Assembly: GCA_024516035.1 (NCBI GenBank)
Contig: CM044965.1
Span: forward strand, 23,740,165 to 23,804,164
Length of the DNA: 64,000 nt
Direction: 5' to 3'
Origin: Bactericera cockerelli
Lineage: Eukaryota; Arthropoda; Insecta; Hemiptera; Triozidae
The notes beneath the pieces were generated by a model, which saw only the letters and a list, made by a program, of their open reading frames with translations, was not told the DNA's origin and did not search any database. Below are positions 34,001 through 43,583 of this stretch, one piece after another. Position 1 is the first letter of the stretch; every line of letters begins with the position of its first letter. The translations under genes and the position numbers were made by a program.

Positions 34001-34511
34001 GTCGATATATCGATATTTTATTCATCGTCGATATATCGATATTTTATTCATCGTCGATATATCGAAATATCGATATTTTATTCATCGTCGATACATCGAT
34101 ATTTTATTAATCGTCGATACATCGATATTTTATTAATCGTCGATATATCGAAATATCGATATATTTTGGTCGATATATCGATATTTTATTCATAGTCGAT
34201 AAATCGAAATATCGATATATTTTGGTCGATATATCGATAATTATTCATCGTCGATATATCGAAATATCGATATTTTGAGAAAAATATGCATCCCATGTCC
34301 CTAGGCCGTCTGCTGCTGCAGCGTCCCGGACGCGACCATCCCCGCGCTGCGCTACTTCCTGTGCGCATGCGTCAACAACAACAACGCCAGTGTGGGCGAT
34401 GACGCGGGGTGGGCGTACATCACCGCGGGCGATCTGGTGCCCGCCAGCCATGTGCTGTCCCTGGGCCAGCAGTGCGAGAATTCGCTCAAGGTGTACTACT
34501 TGAAGAAGTAG
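31032..34511 (+). CDS. Gene A: small secreted cysteine-rich protein (169 aa), unknown family
   Basis: Four coding exons: 31032-31092, 31628-31714, 32329-32483, 34305-34511; all introns are GT-AG and phases (1, 1, 0) join to 169 codons plus TAG without a break. The N-terminus MGTWVRIQAVVIVTLVAIMG is a signal peptide. The mature part has paired cysteines (CVAPNVCC; LC...LC...LCRGVC; AVCCCSVP; FLCACV; QQC), the block VNNNN...W.YIT..DL and ends KVYYLKK. Gene B at 39629-41034 is a clear paralog with the same exon-1 and exon-2 structure. I do not recognise the family; secretion is predicted, function is not. Exons 3 and 4 are GC-rich, unlike gene B. Intron 3 and the region from the stop codon onward are satellite arrays. 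Confidence 0.85.
31151..31361 (-). repeat. SINE family B in gene A intron 1
   Basis: Near full-length, antisense to gene A; ends at GACTACCAGTGCA. Confidence 0.75.
31628..31714 (+). CDS. Gene A exon 2
   Basis: Acceptor CTCTGCTCCAG, donor AAAT then GTGAGT; phase 1 at both ends. Codes DNIECVAPNVCCSEAYNKPV and an N-glycosylation-type NST. Confidence 0.85.
31748..31873 (-). repeat. SINE family C in gene A intron 2
   Basis: Antisense copy with head and body; shortened in the body. Confidence 0.65.
32329..32483 (+). CDS. Gene A exon 3
   Basis: Acceptor TTATTTTTTTCAG, donor CCCAG then GTAGGG. Codes LQPLPADKLKTLCSITPN, a Pro-rich stretch, then NGQLCRGVCQRLDMSQ. Aligns with the first half of gene B exon 3 (LPKLPQDKFEQLCN). 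Confidence 0.85.
32531..33225. repeat. Dispersed AT-rich element inside gene A intron 3
   Basis: Begins ACTTCCGAAAAATTTCTAAT and contains CGTAACCTAC-type text, TATCTCGTGAACGGTACACC and GTTTTGGAGATACAAGTAAT. An inverted relative lies at 23641-24020. Confidence 0.55.
33540..33605 (-). repeat. Degenerate tRNA-like SINE head
   Basis: The complement reads GAGCATTGGCCTTGTAATCT then GGAGGTTGTTGGTTCAAGCC, a B-box arrangement as in family C but diverged. Confidence 0.35.
33786..34278. repeat. TATCGATA satellite ending 26 bp before gene A exon 4
   Basis: Short units of ATCGATATTTTATTCATCGT followed by CGATATATCGA, repeated about 20 times. The core is palindromic. Related TATCGAAATTCGATATATAT begins 20 bp after the exon 3 donor (about 32500), and more is at 33237-33305, so intron 3 is bracketed by the same satellite. 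Confidence 0.9.
34305..34511 (+). CDS. Gene A exon 4 (last)
   Basis: Acceptor CATGTCCCTAG. 68 codons then TAG. Begins AVCCCSVPDATIPALRYFLC and ends LGQQCENSLKVYYLKK. Very GC-rich at third positions. A decayed repeat unit starts within 5 bases of the stop. Confidence 0.88.
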   Translation, partial: AVCCCSVPDATIPALRYFLCACVNNNNASVGDDAGWAYITAGDLVPASHVLSLGQQCENSLKVYYLKK

Positions 34512-36835
34512 CTTTGGGCGCCCTCCCCCTCAACAGAGTCAAAAGGAACATTGGGCTCCCCCCTCAACAGAGTCAAATAATAACATTGGGCTCCCTCAAC
34601 AGAGTCAAATAATAACATTGGGCTCCCCCCTCAACAGAGTCATTAGCTGTATTTCTCTTTCTACCCAAAGTGGATTCAACTGGAATAAAATGAACGAACT
34701 GGAAGAAAGTCATTTTTCTTTTGGAAGAGGAAAAATCTTCTTCAGCTTTGGTTAACCAAAATGGATTTAGAAAATTCTTGCTTCCAGTTCTTTTTTAGGT
34801 TAAGTCCATTGTTTATCTTTAAAAGTAGCGAATCGGAATTTTTTTTCACGAATAGTGGGGAAGCTAGAAAATATTTGGAATAAAATGGAAAAAAAATTAT
34901 CCAAAAGAAAAATACCCCTTAATAATAACATTGGGCTCCCTCAACAGAGTCAAATAATAACATTGGTCTCCCTCAACAGAGTCAAATAATAACATTGGTC
35001 TCCCTCAACAGAGTCAAATAATAACATTGGGCTCCATCAACAGAGTCAAAAAATAACATTGGGAGCTTCCTCAACCGAGTCAAAAAATAATAATAATGAA
35101 TCATTTGTTTTATTTTTCATATTATTTCTTTTATACAGAGGACCCATTCTAAGCCATTTTTATTTGGCTTCTAAGATGAGTGTTCTAAGATAACATTGGG
35201 GTTCCTCAACAGAGTCAAAAGGAACATTGGGGTCTTCCTCAATAGAGTCAAATAATAATAATAAATCATTTGTTTTATTTTTCATATTTTTTTTTTATAT
35301 ACAGAGGACCCATCCTAAGCCATTTTTATTTGGCTTCTAAGATGAGTGTTCTAAGATAACATTGGGCTTCCTCAACAGAGTCAAAAAATAACATTGGGCT
35401 ACCTCTTCAACAGAGGCAAAAAATAATAATAATGAATCATTTGTTTTATTTTTCTTTTCTTTTTTATACAGAGGACCCATCCTAAGTCATTTTTATTTGG
35501 CTTCTAAGATGAGTGTTATAAGATAACCTCGACAGAGTCAAATAATAACATTGGGCTCCCTCAACAGAGTCAAAAGGAAAATTGGGGGCTTCCTCAACAG
35601 AGTCAGAAAATAATAATAATAATAATAAATCACTTGTTTTATTTTTCTTTTCTTTATTATACAGAGGACCCATCCTAAGCCATTTTTATTTGGCTTCTAA
35701 GGATGAGTGTTCTAAGATAACCTCGACAGATTCAAATAATAAAATTGGGCTCCCTCAACAGAGTCAAAAGGAACATTGGGCTCTTCCTCAATTGAGTCAA
35801 AAAATAATAATAATAATAAATCATTTGTTTTATTTTTCATTTTTTTATATATATACAGAGGACCCATCCTAAGCCATTTTTATTTGGCTTCTAAGATGAG
35901 TGTTCTAAGATAACATTGGGGTTCCTCAACAGAGTCAAATAATAACATTGGGCTCCCTCAACAGAGTCAAAAAAATAACATTGGGCTCCCTCAACAGAGT
36001 CAAATAATAACATTGGTCTCCCTCAACAGAGTCAAATAATAACATTGGTCTCCCTCAACAGAGTCAAATAATAACATTGGGCTCCCTCAACAGAGTCAAA
36101 TAATAACATTGGGCTCCCTCAACAGAGTCAAATAATAACATTGGGCTCCATCAACAGCGTCAAATAATAACATTGGGCTCCCCCCTTAACAGAGTCAAAT
36201 AATAACATTGGGCTCCTCCCTCAACAGAGTCAAATAATAACATTGGGCTCCCCCCTTAACAGAGTCAAATAATAACATTGGGCTCCTCCCTCAACAGAGT
36301 CAAATAATAACATTGGGCTCCCCCCTCAACAGTCAAATAATAACATTGGGCTCCTCCCTCAACAGAGTCAAAAGGAACATTGGGGGCTTTCTCAACAGAG
36401 TCAAATAATAATAATAATAATAAATCATTTGTTTTATTTTTATTTTCTTTTTTATACAGAGGACCCATCCTAAGCCATTTTTATTTGGCTTCTAAGATGA
36501 GTGTTCTAAGATAACATTGGGCTTCCTCAACAGAGTCAAATAATAACATTGGGCTCCCTCAACAGAGTCAAATAATAACATTGGGCTCCCCCCTCAACAG
36601 TAAAATAATAACATTGGGCTCCCCCCTCAACAGAGTCAAATAATAACATTGGGCTCCCCTAATAACTTAGCGTGTATCTTACCTATATATATTGAAAATT
36701 GTATACTTTTATACCATTGACGTTGTATGAAGCCCTTGGGCATTATATGCAATAAAAATAAATCTTATCTAATAACATTGGGCTTCCTCAACAGAGTCAA
36801 AAAATAACATTGGGCTCCCTCAAGAGAGTCAAGTT
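34512..36835. repeat. Complex minisatellite directly after gene A
   Basis: The basic unit is about 33 bp (ACATTGGGCTCCCTCAACAG then AGTCAAATAATA), repeated about 50 times with small length variants. Interleaved at least five times is a longer block: an (AAT)n tract, AATCATTTGTTTTATTTTTC, ATACAGAGGACCCATCCTAA and GCCATTTTTATTTGGCTTCT. A unique insert at 36660-36770 (ending GCAATAAAAATAAATC) may hold a polyadenylation signal. A piece of the long block recurs at 51705-51750 and 51410-51450. Confidence 0.9.
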
Positions 36836-37686
36836 TCTTCTTTTTTTCAAGTTTCAACTTAATTTGTATTGGTGCAATTAAATGAACTTAAATTTTGAGG
36901 GTCAAAGATAATTAATTACACATGAGGGTTTACTATATCTTTACAAATAACTTTAAACTTTTCCAAATGCAAGCTTAAATCTAATTTACATGAGTGTTGA
37001 TTAAATATTAAATAGCAATAGAGCTGATATTATTGGTGAGCTTACCACCTTCTGGAGAGTAAAAATAAATTTTAAAGAATAAAATTAATAAAGTACATTT
37101 TAATAATTTGAAAAAGTACCTCCTGTTTGCTACTCATTTTGACTTTCCTTATCCTATAATAAGGAAAGTAATGGAATCACCTAATTTTTTTTGCTTAATA
37201 GCTGCTAAGCCACGAGTTGGAAGCTTTGAAAGCGGTTTTTTTTAATTGAACGAAAAGCCTGAACGAGACCGAACAGTCAGCTCTGGTCAACCAAAATTTG
37301 AAGAATAAAAAAAGTGATTTTTGGAACTCTGGTTTGTTTACATTAAAAGATATCGGTATTTGTTTACATTTTGCATTTGAAATTATCCACTTCTTCTTCT
37401 TCTTACCGAACCAAAAGCCATGACCGAACGAACGAGCCGGTCCACTCTGGTCAAGATTTTTCGATCCGGTCAAATAAAAAAAAGTGAATTTCAGTGACCA
37501 GGTCAGCTTCGGTTCGCTTTGTTCAAAAAAAAAGTAAATTGCAAAAAAAAAAAAAAATAGGTAGGTACGCTTAATTCTGTGTAGCATACAAATTGGTAAG
37601 TTCAAAAGATTCTCTATTTAGAATCATCATCATCATAGGATGGCATCATGCATCATCATTAACGATGTTAGCCAGACAGCGGAGGA
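36836..37686. other. Spacer between genes A and B, no gene seen
   Basis: AT-rich. GACCGAACGAACGAGCC and GAACGAGACCGAACAGTCAG near 37260-37440 form a loose internal repetition (a minus ORF of 136 codons there has no domain). CATCATCATCAT at 37624 is a small microsatellite. Confidence 0.4.
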
Positions 37687-38005
37687 ATGACTCAGCACTT
37701 CTACCACTGTCTTTACAAGGAGGCTAATAATTGACAAGGGCCCCCAGAACCAAGCCAATGCTGCTCTACTCCCTGTTTATAGTCCCCCAGCCAGACTGCT
37801 GGCCTATTCCCTGTTTATAGTCCCCCACCCAACCCTTGAATACAGTTGTCCGTCAAATTCCCGATCAAATTAATAATAATATTACTCTTTAGTGGAAGGT
37901 AATTGACAAGGGCCCCTAGAACCAAGCCAATGCTGGCCTACTCCCTGTTTATAGTCCCCCAGCCAGACTGCTAGTCTACTCCCTGTTTATAGTCCCCCAG
38001 CCAGA
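37687..38005 (+). repeat. Dispersed repeat R, duplicated
   Basis: Two to four overlapping copies of the GACAAGGGCCCCCAGAACCA / CCCTGTTTATAGTCCCCCAG text, separated by a SINE-B fragment (37872-37896). Confidence 0.6.
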
Positions 38006-38339
38006 CTAGAATGACATCGCAAAATAGGTAGACCTGCTATGCCGAAAGCTAAATAGAACACCTCTTTGTTTAGCTATATTTCCGCCGTGCAAAGAATTTT
38101 CATTCCAAAAAGGGAAAAATTGTGACAGCATAATATTTTTTTGTTGTTGAATATTCAGCCATGTTAAAGCTTAATTGTTGTGCTGGTATAAAAATAGTAA
38201 TAATAGTTATTAAATAAATAAGCCAGAAAAAAATTGTGGACCCATTCTGCTCCCTCGTTCATGAAATAACAGATTTACACAAAAATACACACATTATTAA
38301 AAAAGAAAAAAAAAAAAAAGAAGTTAATCATATTTATGT

Positions 38340-38460
38340 CAATCACAATGTGCTATCACATTACTGAAAACTGCTTTACTAATCTTTGCTGAACATGGGA
38401 CTCAAACCACCGACATCCAGTTACGAGTTCACCACCTTATCAATTGAGCTTCTGAGCTCG
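38340..38460 (-). repeat. SINE family C, diverged
   Basis: Complement shows CTCAGAAGCTCAATTGATAA and GGTGGTTTGAGTCCC. Confidence 0.55.
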
Positions 38461-38479
38461 ATTTTTTTTGTGAATTTTA

Positions 38480-38766
38480 AAAGATGAGTGTTTCACAGCC
38501 TTTTTTATTTCGTAGCCATGAAACAGGAGCTACTGTAGACGCTTGTGGTCTGTGTTGTAGCCTGCCCATCCCGTAGTATGCCTCCCCTCTGATGGGCGAG
38601 AAGTGACACAATACTTCCCATTTAGGTGCTGGGTCAACACGAGCGCACCGGAAGGTATCCCTTACAAACAAGTGTAACCAAATTAAGAATACAAATTTTT
38701 GTCGGCACGGGGGATCGAACCCAGGACCTTCCGCATGGCAAGCGAGTGCTTAACCACTGAGCTAAT
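38480..38766 (-). repeat. tRNA-derived SINE, family D, full length
   Basis: Complete copy from TTAGCTCAGTGGTTAAGCAC (complement, 38763 downward) to the GTGTTTCACAGCC end. Confidence 0.8.
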
Positions 38767-39052
38767 CGATCATCCACCCATTATAAATTTTATGATTACC
38801 TACGTACCATGGAGTAGTTTCTGCTATCCAACAACTGTAACATACTTTTGTAAGGATTTTACTTACTCCGAGAAGTATACCACCATCTAAATTTCTCAGT
38901 AAAAAGCTAGAACATATTTTCCACTTAGATACTCATCATGATTTAAATGTACCTACGGACCTACCTAATATAAATAACTAATATAAATATTATAAAAAAT
39001 TATGTAAATTGGTAGGAACCTCTTAGTAAAGTACCGGGACAGTAATACGTCT

Positions 39053-39262
39053 GTCCCGGTAGCTCAGTGGTAAAGGCGGCACTCTGTGAATCCAGAGATT
39101 CCAGAGGTCGTGGGTTCGAAACCCAGCCGGGACATGACAAATTATCCTCCCATTTGGGATTTTTACCACATAATAATATGTCTTGGGCTTACTGCTGGAA
39201 TAATGGGACTTTAATAGTCTTAATCGGGCAGTATAAATAAGGCGATATTATTATTATAATTT
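39053..39262 (+). repeat. tRNA-derived SINE, family A, full length
   Basis: GTCCCGGTAGCTCAGTGGTA ... GTTCGAAACCCAGCCGGGAC; acceptor-like ends pair perfectly. Body ends GGCGATATTATTATTAT. Confidence 0.8.
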
Positions 39263-39628
39263 TAAAAAATAGGGAGAAACAAACGCCATACCTACTTTTT
39301 CATATAGGACCTAGGTAGTTATTTGTAGCTGTAAGAATTTTCAAACAGAAAGTGCTCATTGAATTTTTTGAATTACATATTTCTACCTTTAAAAAAAGCA
39401 TTGTGATTTCTTATTTTAAAACTGAACTGAGTGCAAAATCACCTGAGTCAACAATAATTTATTGGAAAAATTCAAATCTGTTTAATACTGAAATCTGAAT
39501 TTAGTGGATTGATTGTGACATTAAAAATACCAGTCTGTCGAAACTCTTACTGTAGTTTATTTTGCACCAATTTATCACAGAAATATTTTGTGTTATTTTT
39601 CCCCATTGGGTATACCGTATACCTAACT

Positions 39629-39680
39629 ATGGTTAGAATAAAAGGTGTATTGATGATTGTTTTTGTGGCCATAGCAGGCG
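39629..39680 (+). CDS. Gene B exon 1 (signal peptide)
   Basis: 17 codons plus one base; donor GGCG then GTAAGT. Confidence 0.85.
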
Positions 39681-41034
39681 GTAAGTTATTCAATAGGACT
39701 ATATAATTAGGTAAGTAATTTTCCACTATTTAAATCAGTTGGATTTGGCAGGTTTGATAATCTTCTATTTTTTACCCTACAGTCAAACTATTTTTTTTAA
39801 ACACTAAGAAAACTTTAAAAAGTAGCTGCTGTTTAATTGAGCCTACCTACATAAAAAATGATTCTTTTTATGCCTTTAAGGAAATACAAGGTAATACAAA
39901 GAAAATAATTGATTTTAGCAAAAACATAATTATTATTATCAACTATGAACTTTGTACAGAAGAATCAGTTTCTTAAAATTTAATCTCATTTTTAACTTGT
40001 GATTCAGATAACTTGATGTTTCAATCAAGCAATTGTGCATCTCAACCACAATCTAAGGAAGACGTTTGCTCCAATTACAAACACAATTCATCTGATTGGC
40101 CAAACGTTGAGTCTTGTAAGTATACCTAATCAACCTTGTAAGTATCCTTTTTCTGGTTATTTATGTAATCACACAAAAATTTCATTAGTCAGTTTTTTAT
40201 CCATAGTCAATTTAGGAAAAAAAATATAGGACAATTTTTCTTTGTAATAATAATAATACTCTTTAGTGGAAGGTAACCACCAGGCGAGGTTAATGCTCAA
40301 AGCATTTTCTACCACCTAAACCTCAGAGTCTTATTATTATGTGGTCACTAACTCAAATTAATGAGGAAAAATTCATGCACTGGGTGGGATTTGAACCAAT
40401 GGATCCCTATGCTATCTGGACTACCAGACTAGTACGTAAACCACTTGACTACCAGTGCACTTCTAAGATGATGATCCATGGTGTTTTACTCTGTCCATAA
40501 TGATTCTTTGTAGTGTCATTTATTTATTTGTGAAAAATATCTTTTGATGTAGTACAGTGTCATACACAAAGTAAATCATACCATGATAATTATGTATTGT
40601 TTTGTTTCACAGTACCAAAACTTCCACAGGACAAGTTTGAACAACTGTGCAACACTGCTAAGCCTGATCACTTGAGTTCTATGTGCAAAGGCACTTTTGA
40701 CAAGTCCGAAGACAAATCTGATCTGTACAAGACCTGCAGTGACCTATGTGGCAAAATCCTCAACTTCAAGTTCTTTGCATGTACATGTGCTGTTCCAAAT
40801 TATGATGCACCAGACGTAAAGTACTATGTGTGTGGCTGTACAAATGCAAACAACAGTATCACAGGTGATAACAACTTATGGTACTATTTCACAGTACAGG
40901 ACTTGGCAAAGAGCACTGAATATCTCGGCCAGGACCAACAGTGTGATAATGGAATTAAGGTGTTCTACTCAAAGGCCAAAAAAATCTTGACCCTTGCTCA
41001 GCTACATCACGGTTCATCTTATTTAAATGCATAA
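39629..41034 (+). CDS. Gene B: small secreted cysteine-rich protein (193 aa), paralog of gene A
   Basis: Three coding exons: 39629-39680, 40008-40115, 40613-41034; phases 1 and 1 as in gene A, total 194 codons including TAA. Signal peptide MVRIKGVLMIVFVAIAG, then DN as in gene A at the same splice junction. Shared with A in order: LP.DK...LC, C.G, ..FACTCAVP....YY.C.C, the TNANNS..GDN..W.Y.T..DL block, YLGQDQQC.N..KV.Y.K. Twelve or more cysteines suggest a disulfide-rich extracellular fold. It lacks the intron that splits gene A between exons 3 and 4, and has 20 extra C-terminal residues after KVFYSKAKK. AT-rich codon use, in contrast to gene A. Function unknown. Confidence 0.87.
40008..40115 (+). 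CDS. Gene B exon 2
   Basis: Acceptor CTTGTGATTCAG, donor GTCTT then GTAAGT. Codes DNLMFQSSNCASQPQSKEDV and CSNYKHNSSDWPNVES, with an N-glycosylation-type NSS. Confidence 0.85.
40245..40460 (-). repeat. SINE family B in gene B intron 2
   Basis: Full-length antisense copy, about 150 bp before the exon 3 acceptor. Confidence 0.75.
40613..41034 (+). CDS. Gene B exon 3 (last)
   Basis: Acceptor TTGTTTTGTTTCACAG. 140 codons including TAA. Holds the whole region that gene A splits over exons 3 and 4. Confidence 0.9.
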
Positions 41035-41161
41035 ACATGAAGAATTTATCCAAGAATTTATTAACAAATATGTTCCAAAAAGTATAATGAGTGTTTTTTA
41101 ACTTGTAAATTGAAAAAAGAGAAACTAAGAAATACATTCCATCAACATAATATACACATTA

Positions 41162-41170
41162 AAATAAATA
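41162..41170 (+). terminator. Polyadenylation signal candidate of gene B
   Basis: AAAATAAAT lies about 130 bp after the TAA, a usual distance. Confidence 0.5.
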
Positions 41171-42170
41171 CTCCAACCTATTTGATTGTGGCTCAAGCCA
41201 GTTGCAAAGTTCTTTCCTCTAATGACACATGCCAATGTTGGTTCATTGTCTGATTCATATTTAGTGAGAGATCACCTCTCAACTTTCCTCCCATAATAAA
41301 GAATATAGTCATTTAATTGTCTCCTAAGATAGGTAACCATTTTTATAATTATTAAAATTATTCATTTCAAGGGGGGGGATAGTTGTTAAGTGACCATGTA
41401 ATTTGGTGGTCAGAATGTTGAATATTGGGTAAGAACAATCATTGGGTTCCAAAGAATAATGCCTTTGAATTGAATGAATGGATGATTTCCATTATTTTAT
41501 ATTATTTTGATGTATTAGTATTTATGTAAATTAACCAGTTAATTGGTGAAGACGGTAAATTGAGCCTTAATCTTGATATTATTGTCACAGAAAACCTCAC
41601 CCAGCCTGTGTTGGGCTAGAATGGCAGCATCTTCAACTCACTAAACATTGCTTAACTTTGGTGATCTTATGAGAACCGGTGCATTCAACGTTCCATTGAT
41701 GATAGCTATGTATTTAGAACTCTAGAGCTTAGGACTGAGCTCACATAGACACTAGGTTAACTCTCTTTTTAGAAAGTTATCAGGAAGATTCCTTATCATC
41801 TTTACATCCTTAATATGTAGGTATAATGGTATATATTATACTTAAATTACATTTTGGTTGTCTGAGAACCACTTAAGTATGGATTCAAATTTTCAACATA
41901 AAAACTTACCAAATGAGTGTAAAAAAGTTTTTTAAGTTCCTTAAGAAATCCACACACTTTAGAATACAAAAATTAGAGATAAACACGACATTTACTGCGA
42001 ATTTCTGACATTTTAACTCGTAGAAATGTCAAACGACTGTCCGGAAAACTCACTGAAAATTTTCGGTTTAAATTTTCTAACCTCAAAGTATTTACAAAAT
42101 AAATAACATGGTACGGCGCGAAATTTGAATTTGAATAAAAAAAATGTTCAAGGTCAAGCACGGAGTTGTC
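41171..42170. other. Intergenic, no gene seen
   Basis: AT-rich, apparently single-copy sequence, unlike most of the window. Short ORFs lack support. Confidence 0.45.
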
Positions 42171-42404
42171 CTATTTTAAAATTTGATGACCAAGTGAAAA
42201 GACAGAAGATACACAATATCTTTTTTTTAATTTCCTTATTCGATCTCGATGTAATGGATCTCTAAAGTTAAATACAACGATATTGAGATATGCCAGGGCT
42301 TTCACAGCATTCCGGCTCCAATATGGTTTGGTGAGAATTAAATTAGCAGCGAATATGTTGAGTTGATTGGACTGGCGGAGCTGGGATATGATCGATTCAG
42401 CCAT
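42171..42404 (-). CDS. Small ORF of 77 aa, unrecognised, divergent from CSE1L
   Basis: ATG at 42404, stop at 42171-42173. The product starts MAESIISQLRQSNQLNIFAA, continues NLILTKPYWSRNAVKALAYL and ends in a basic stretch (DRIRKLKKRY). Composition looks protein-like, with a moderately hydrophobic centre, and no low complexity. It is divergently oriented to CSE1L about 1.1 kb away. A MITE ends 10 bp upstream of the ATG, which argues against a normal 5' UTR. Could be a small gene, a first exon, or chance. Confidence 0.35.
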   Translation of the reverse strand: MAESIISQLRQSNQLNIFAANLILTKPYWSRNAVKALAYLNIVVFNFRDPLHRDRIRKLKKRYCVSSVFSLGHQILK

Positions 42405-42414
42405 AATTCTTAGA

Positions 42415-42623
42415 GTATGCAGAGACGTTTTTATAATCCCTATAGGGTTCACTGTAGGGTGGTCCCGAGCTTGCTATCTATAGGGAATACTTCGACCCTG
42501 ACAATTATTATTTTATATCTGAATGCGCATACGCACAGACGCTTTAAACAAACGTCTCTGCATAACAAAATCAGCTGAAGGGACAAATGACCCAGGCATC
42601 CCTACAGTGAGGACTCTGCATAC
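42415..42623. mobile_element. MITE with GTATGCAGAG terminal inverted repeats, copy 1
   Basis: 209 bp, ends GTATGCAGAG and CTCTGCATAC. Internal text (TAGGGTTCACTGTAGGGTGG, GCGCACAGACGC-type, AAACAAACGTCTCTG, AAATCAGCTGAAGGGACAAA) matches the copy at 57763-57985. Confidence 0.8.
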
Positions 42624-42738
42624 CACCTTTAACAATTATATTGAATACATAATTATTCATTATGTTGAATGTGGACTGAGTAGCTAAGGACAATTGAGTA
42701 GTGAGTAGATGAGGACAACTGAGTAGCTAGTAGTTTAG

Positions 42739-42912
42739 TCGACCTCCGTGGCTCAGGGGTTAAGAGCATTGGTTGCTGACCCGGAGGTTGCGAGTTCGAA
42801 TCTCGGCCGGAGTGGAAAATTCTGACCGAAATTTTCCGTTTCCGGAATGGCATGGATGGACAGGTAAAGTACCCTGAAGTAATGCGAAAGCGGTTCCGGG
42901 GCACACTTAACT
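42739..42912 (+). repeat. tRNA-derived SINE, family H (single copy)
   Basis: CCTCCGTGGCTCAGGGGTTA (A box), GTTGCGAGTTCGAATCTC (B box), then a body with GAAATTTTCCGTTTCCGGAA and AGCGGTTCCGGGGCACACTT. A body-like fragment (CCCGAAGTAATG...CGGTTCCGGGATC) recurs at 54670-54705. Confidence 0.65.
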
Positions 42913-43498
42913 TTTTTCTTAAAAAAAAAGAGTAGCTTATAGTTGAGGGCAGTTGAGTAGTGAGTAGCTGAGGACAGTTGAGGAAAGAGGAGCTGTGTAA
43001 ATCTGAGTAATTGACTACCTGAGGACAACTAAGTATAGTGACTATCTCAGAGGACAAATGACTAACTGAGTAATGATTTCCTGAGGACATCTGAGTGGCT
43101 GAGAACTAGTGAGTAGCTGACGACAAGTGAGTAGTGAGTATCTGAGGACAATCGAGTAGTGAGCATGAGCACCTTTAAGGACAATTGAGAAGTGAATAAT
43201 TTACTGAAAAGCAGTGGAGAGTAGAGTAGTTTTTAGATTCAATGTGCTTCATTTTTCTATTTTCTAGGTTACCTCACCTACATTACCCAACCTCCTTGAA
43301 AAAACCGACAGTTTGAGGTTATGTTTGAATTTTTTTGAATTTTTGATCCTGGAAGAAATTCTGGATTTTTTGATTTTTCTGGAAAAGTAAGCTATAAACT
43401 GGAAAATCCCTTTTAAATTTGGCTGTGAACTGTATTAAAAACACAACCAAGAAGGCGTCTGAAGTAACATTAGTTTTATTGAATCTAGTCTTTCTACA
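42913..43498. other. CSE1L upstream region
   Basis: 42940-43210 is a loose repeat of GAGTAGTGAGTAGCTGAGGA-like words. 43211-43498 is AT-rich and would contain the promoter; I see no clear TATA box. Confidence 0.45.
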
Positions 43499-43583
43499 AT
43501 GGAGATTACTGATACTAATTTGGTAAAACTTGCTGAGTATCTTCAGCAAACACTCAGCCCTGATGTTTCTCAAAGAAAACCAG
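43499..43583 (+). CDS. CSE1L: CSE1L exon 1
   Basis: ATG in CTACAATGGAG; the product starts MEITDTNLVKLAEYLQQTLS. Donor CCAG then GTAAGT, phase 1. AT-rich codons. Confidence 0.93.

Noticed and set aside
33759..34136. ORFs of Ile/Tyr/Phe/Arg repeats over the TATCGATA satellite
   Set aside because: Low-complexity translation of a satellite with no splice or start context.
34512..36835. CRISPR-like regular repeat array
   Set aside because: Units follow each other without unique spacers, and the setting is a eukaryotic intergenic region.
37195..37605. Minus ORF of 136 codons
   Set aside because: Phe/Lys-rich translation of AT-rich text with internal repetition; no splice sites or domain.
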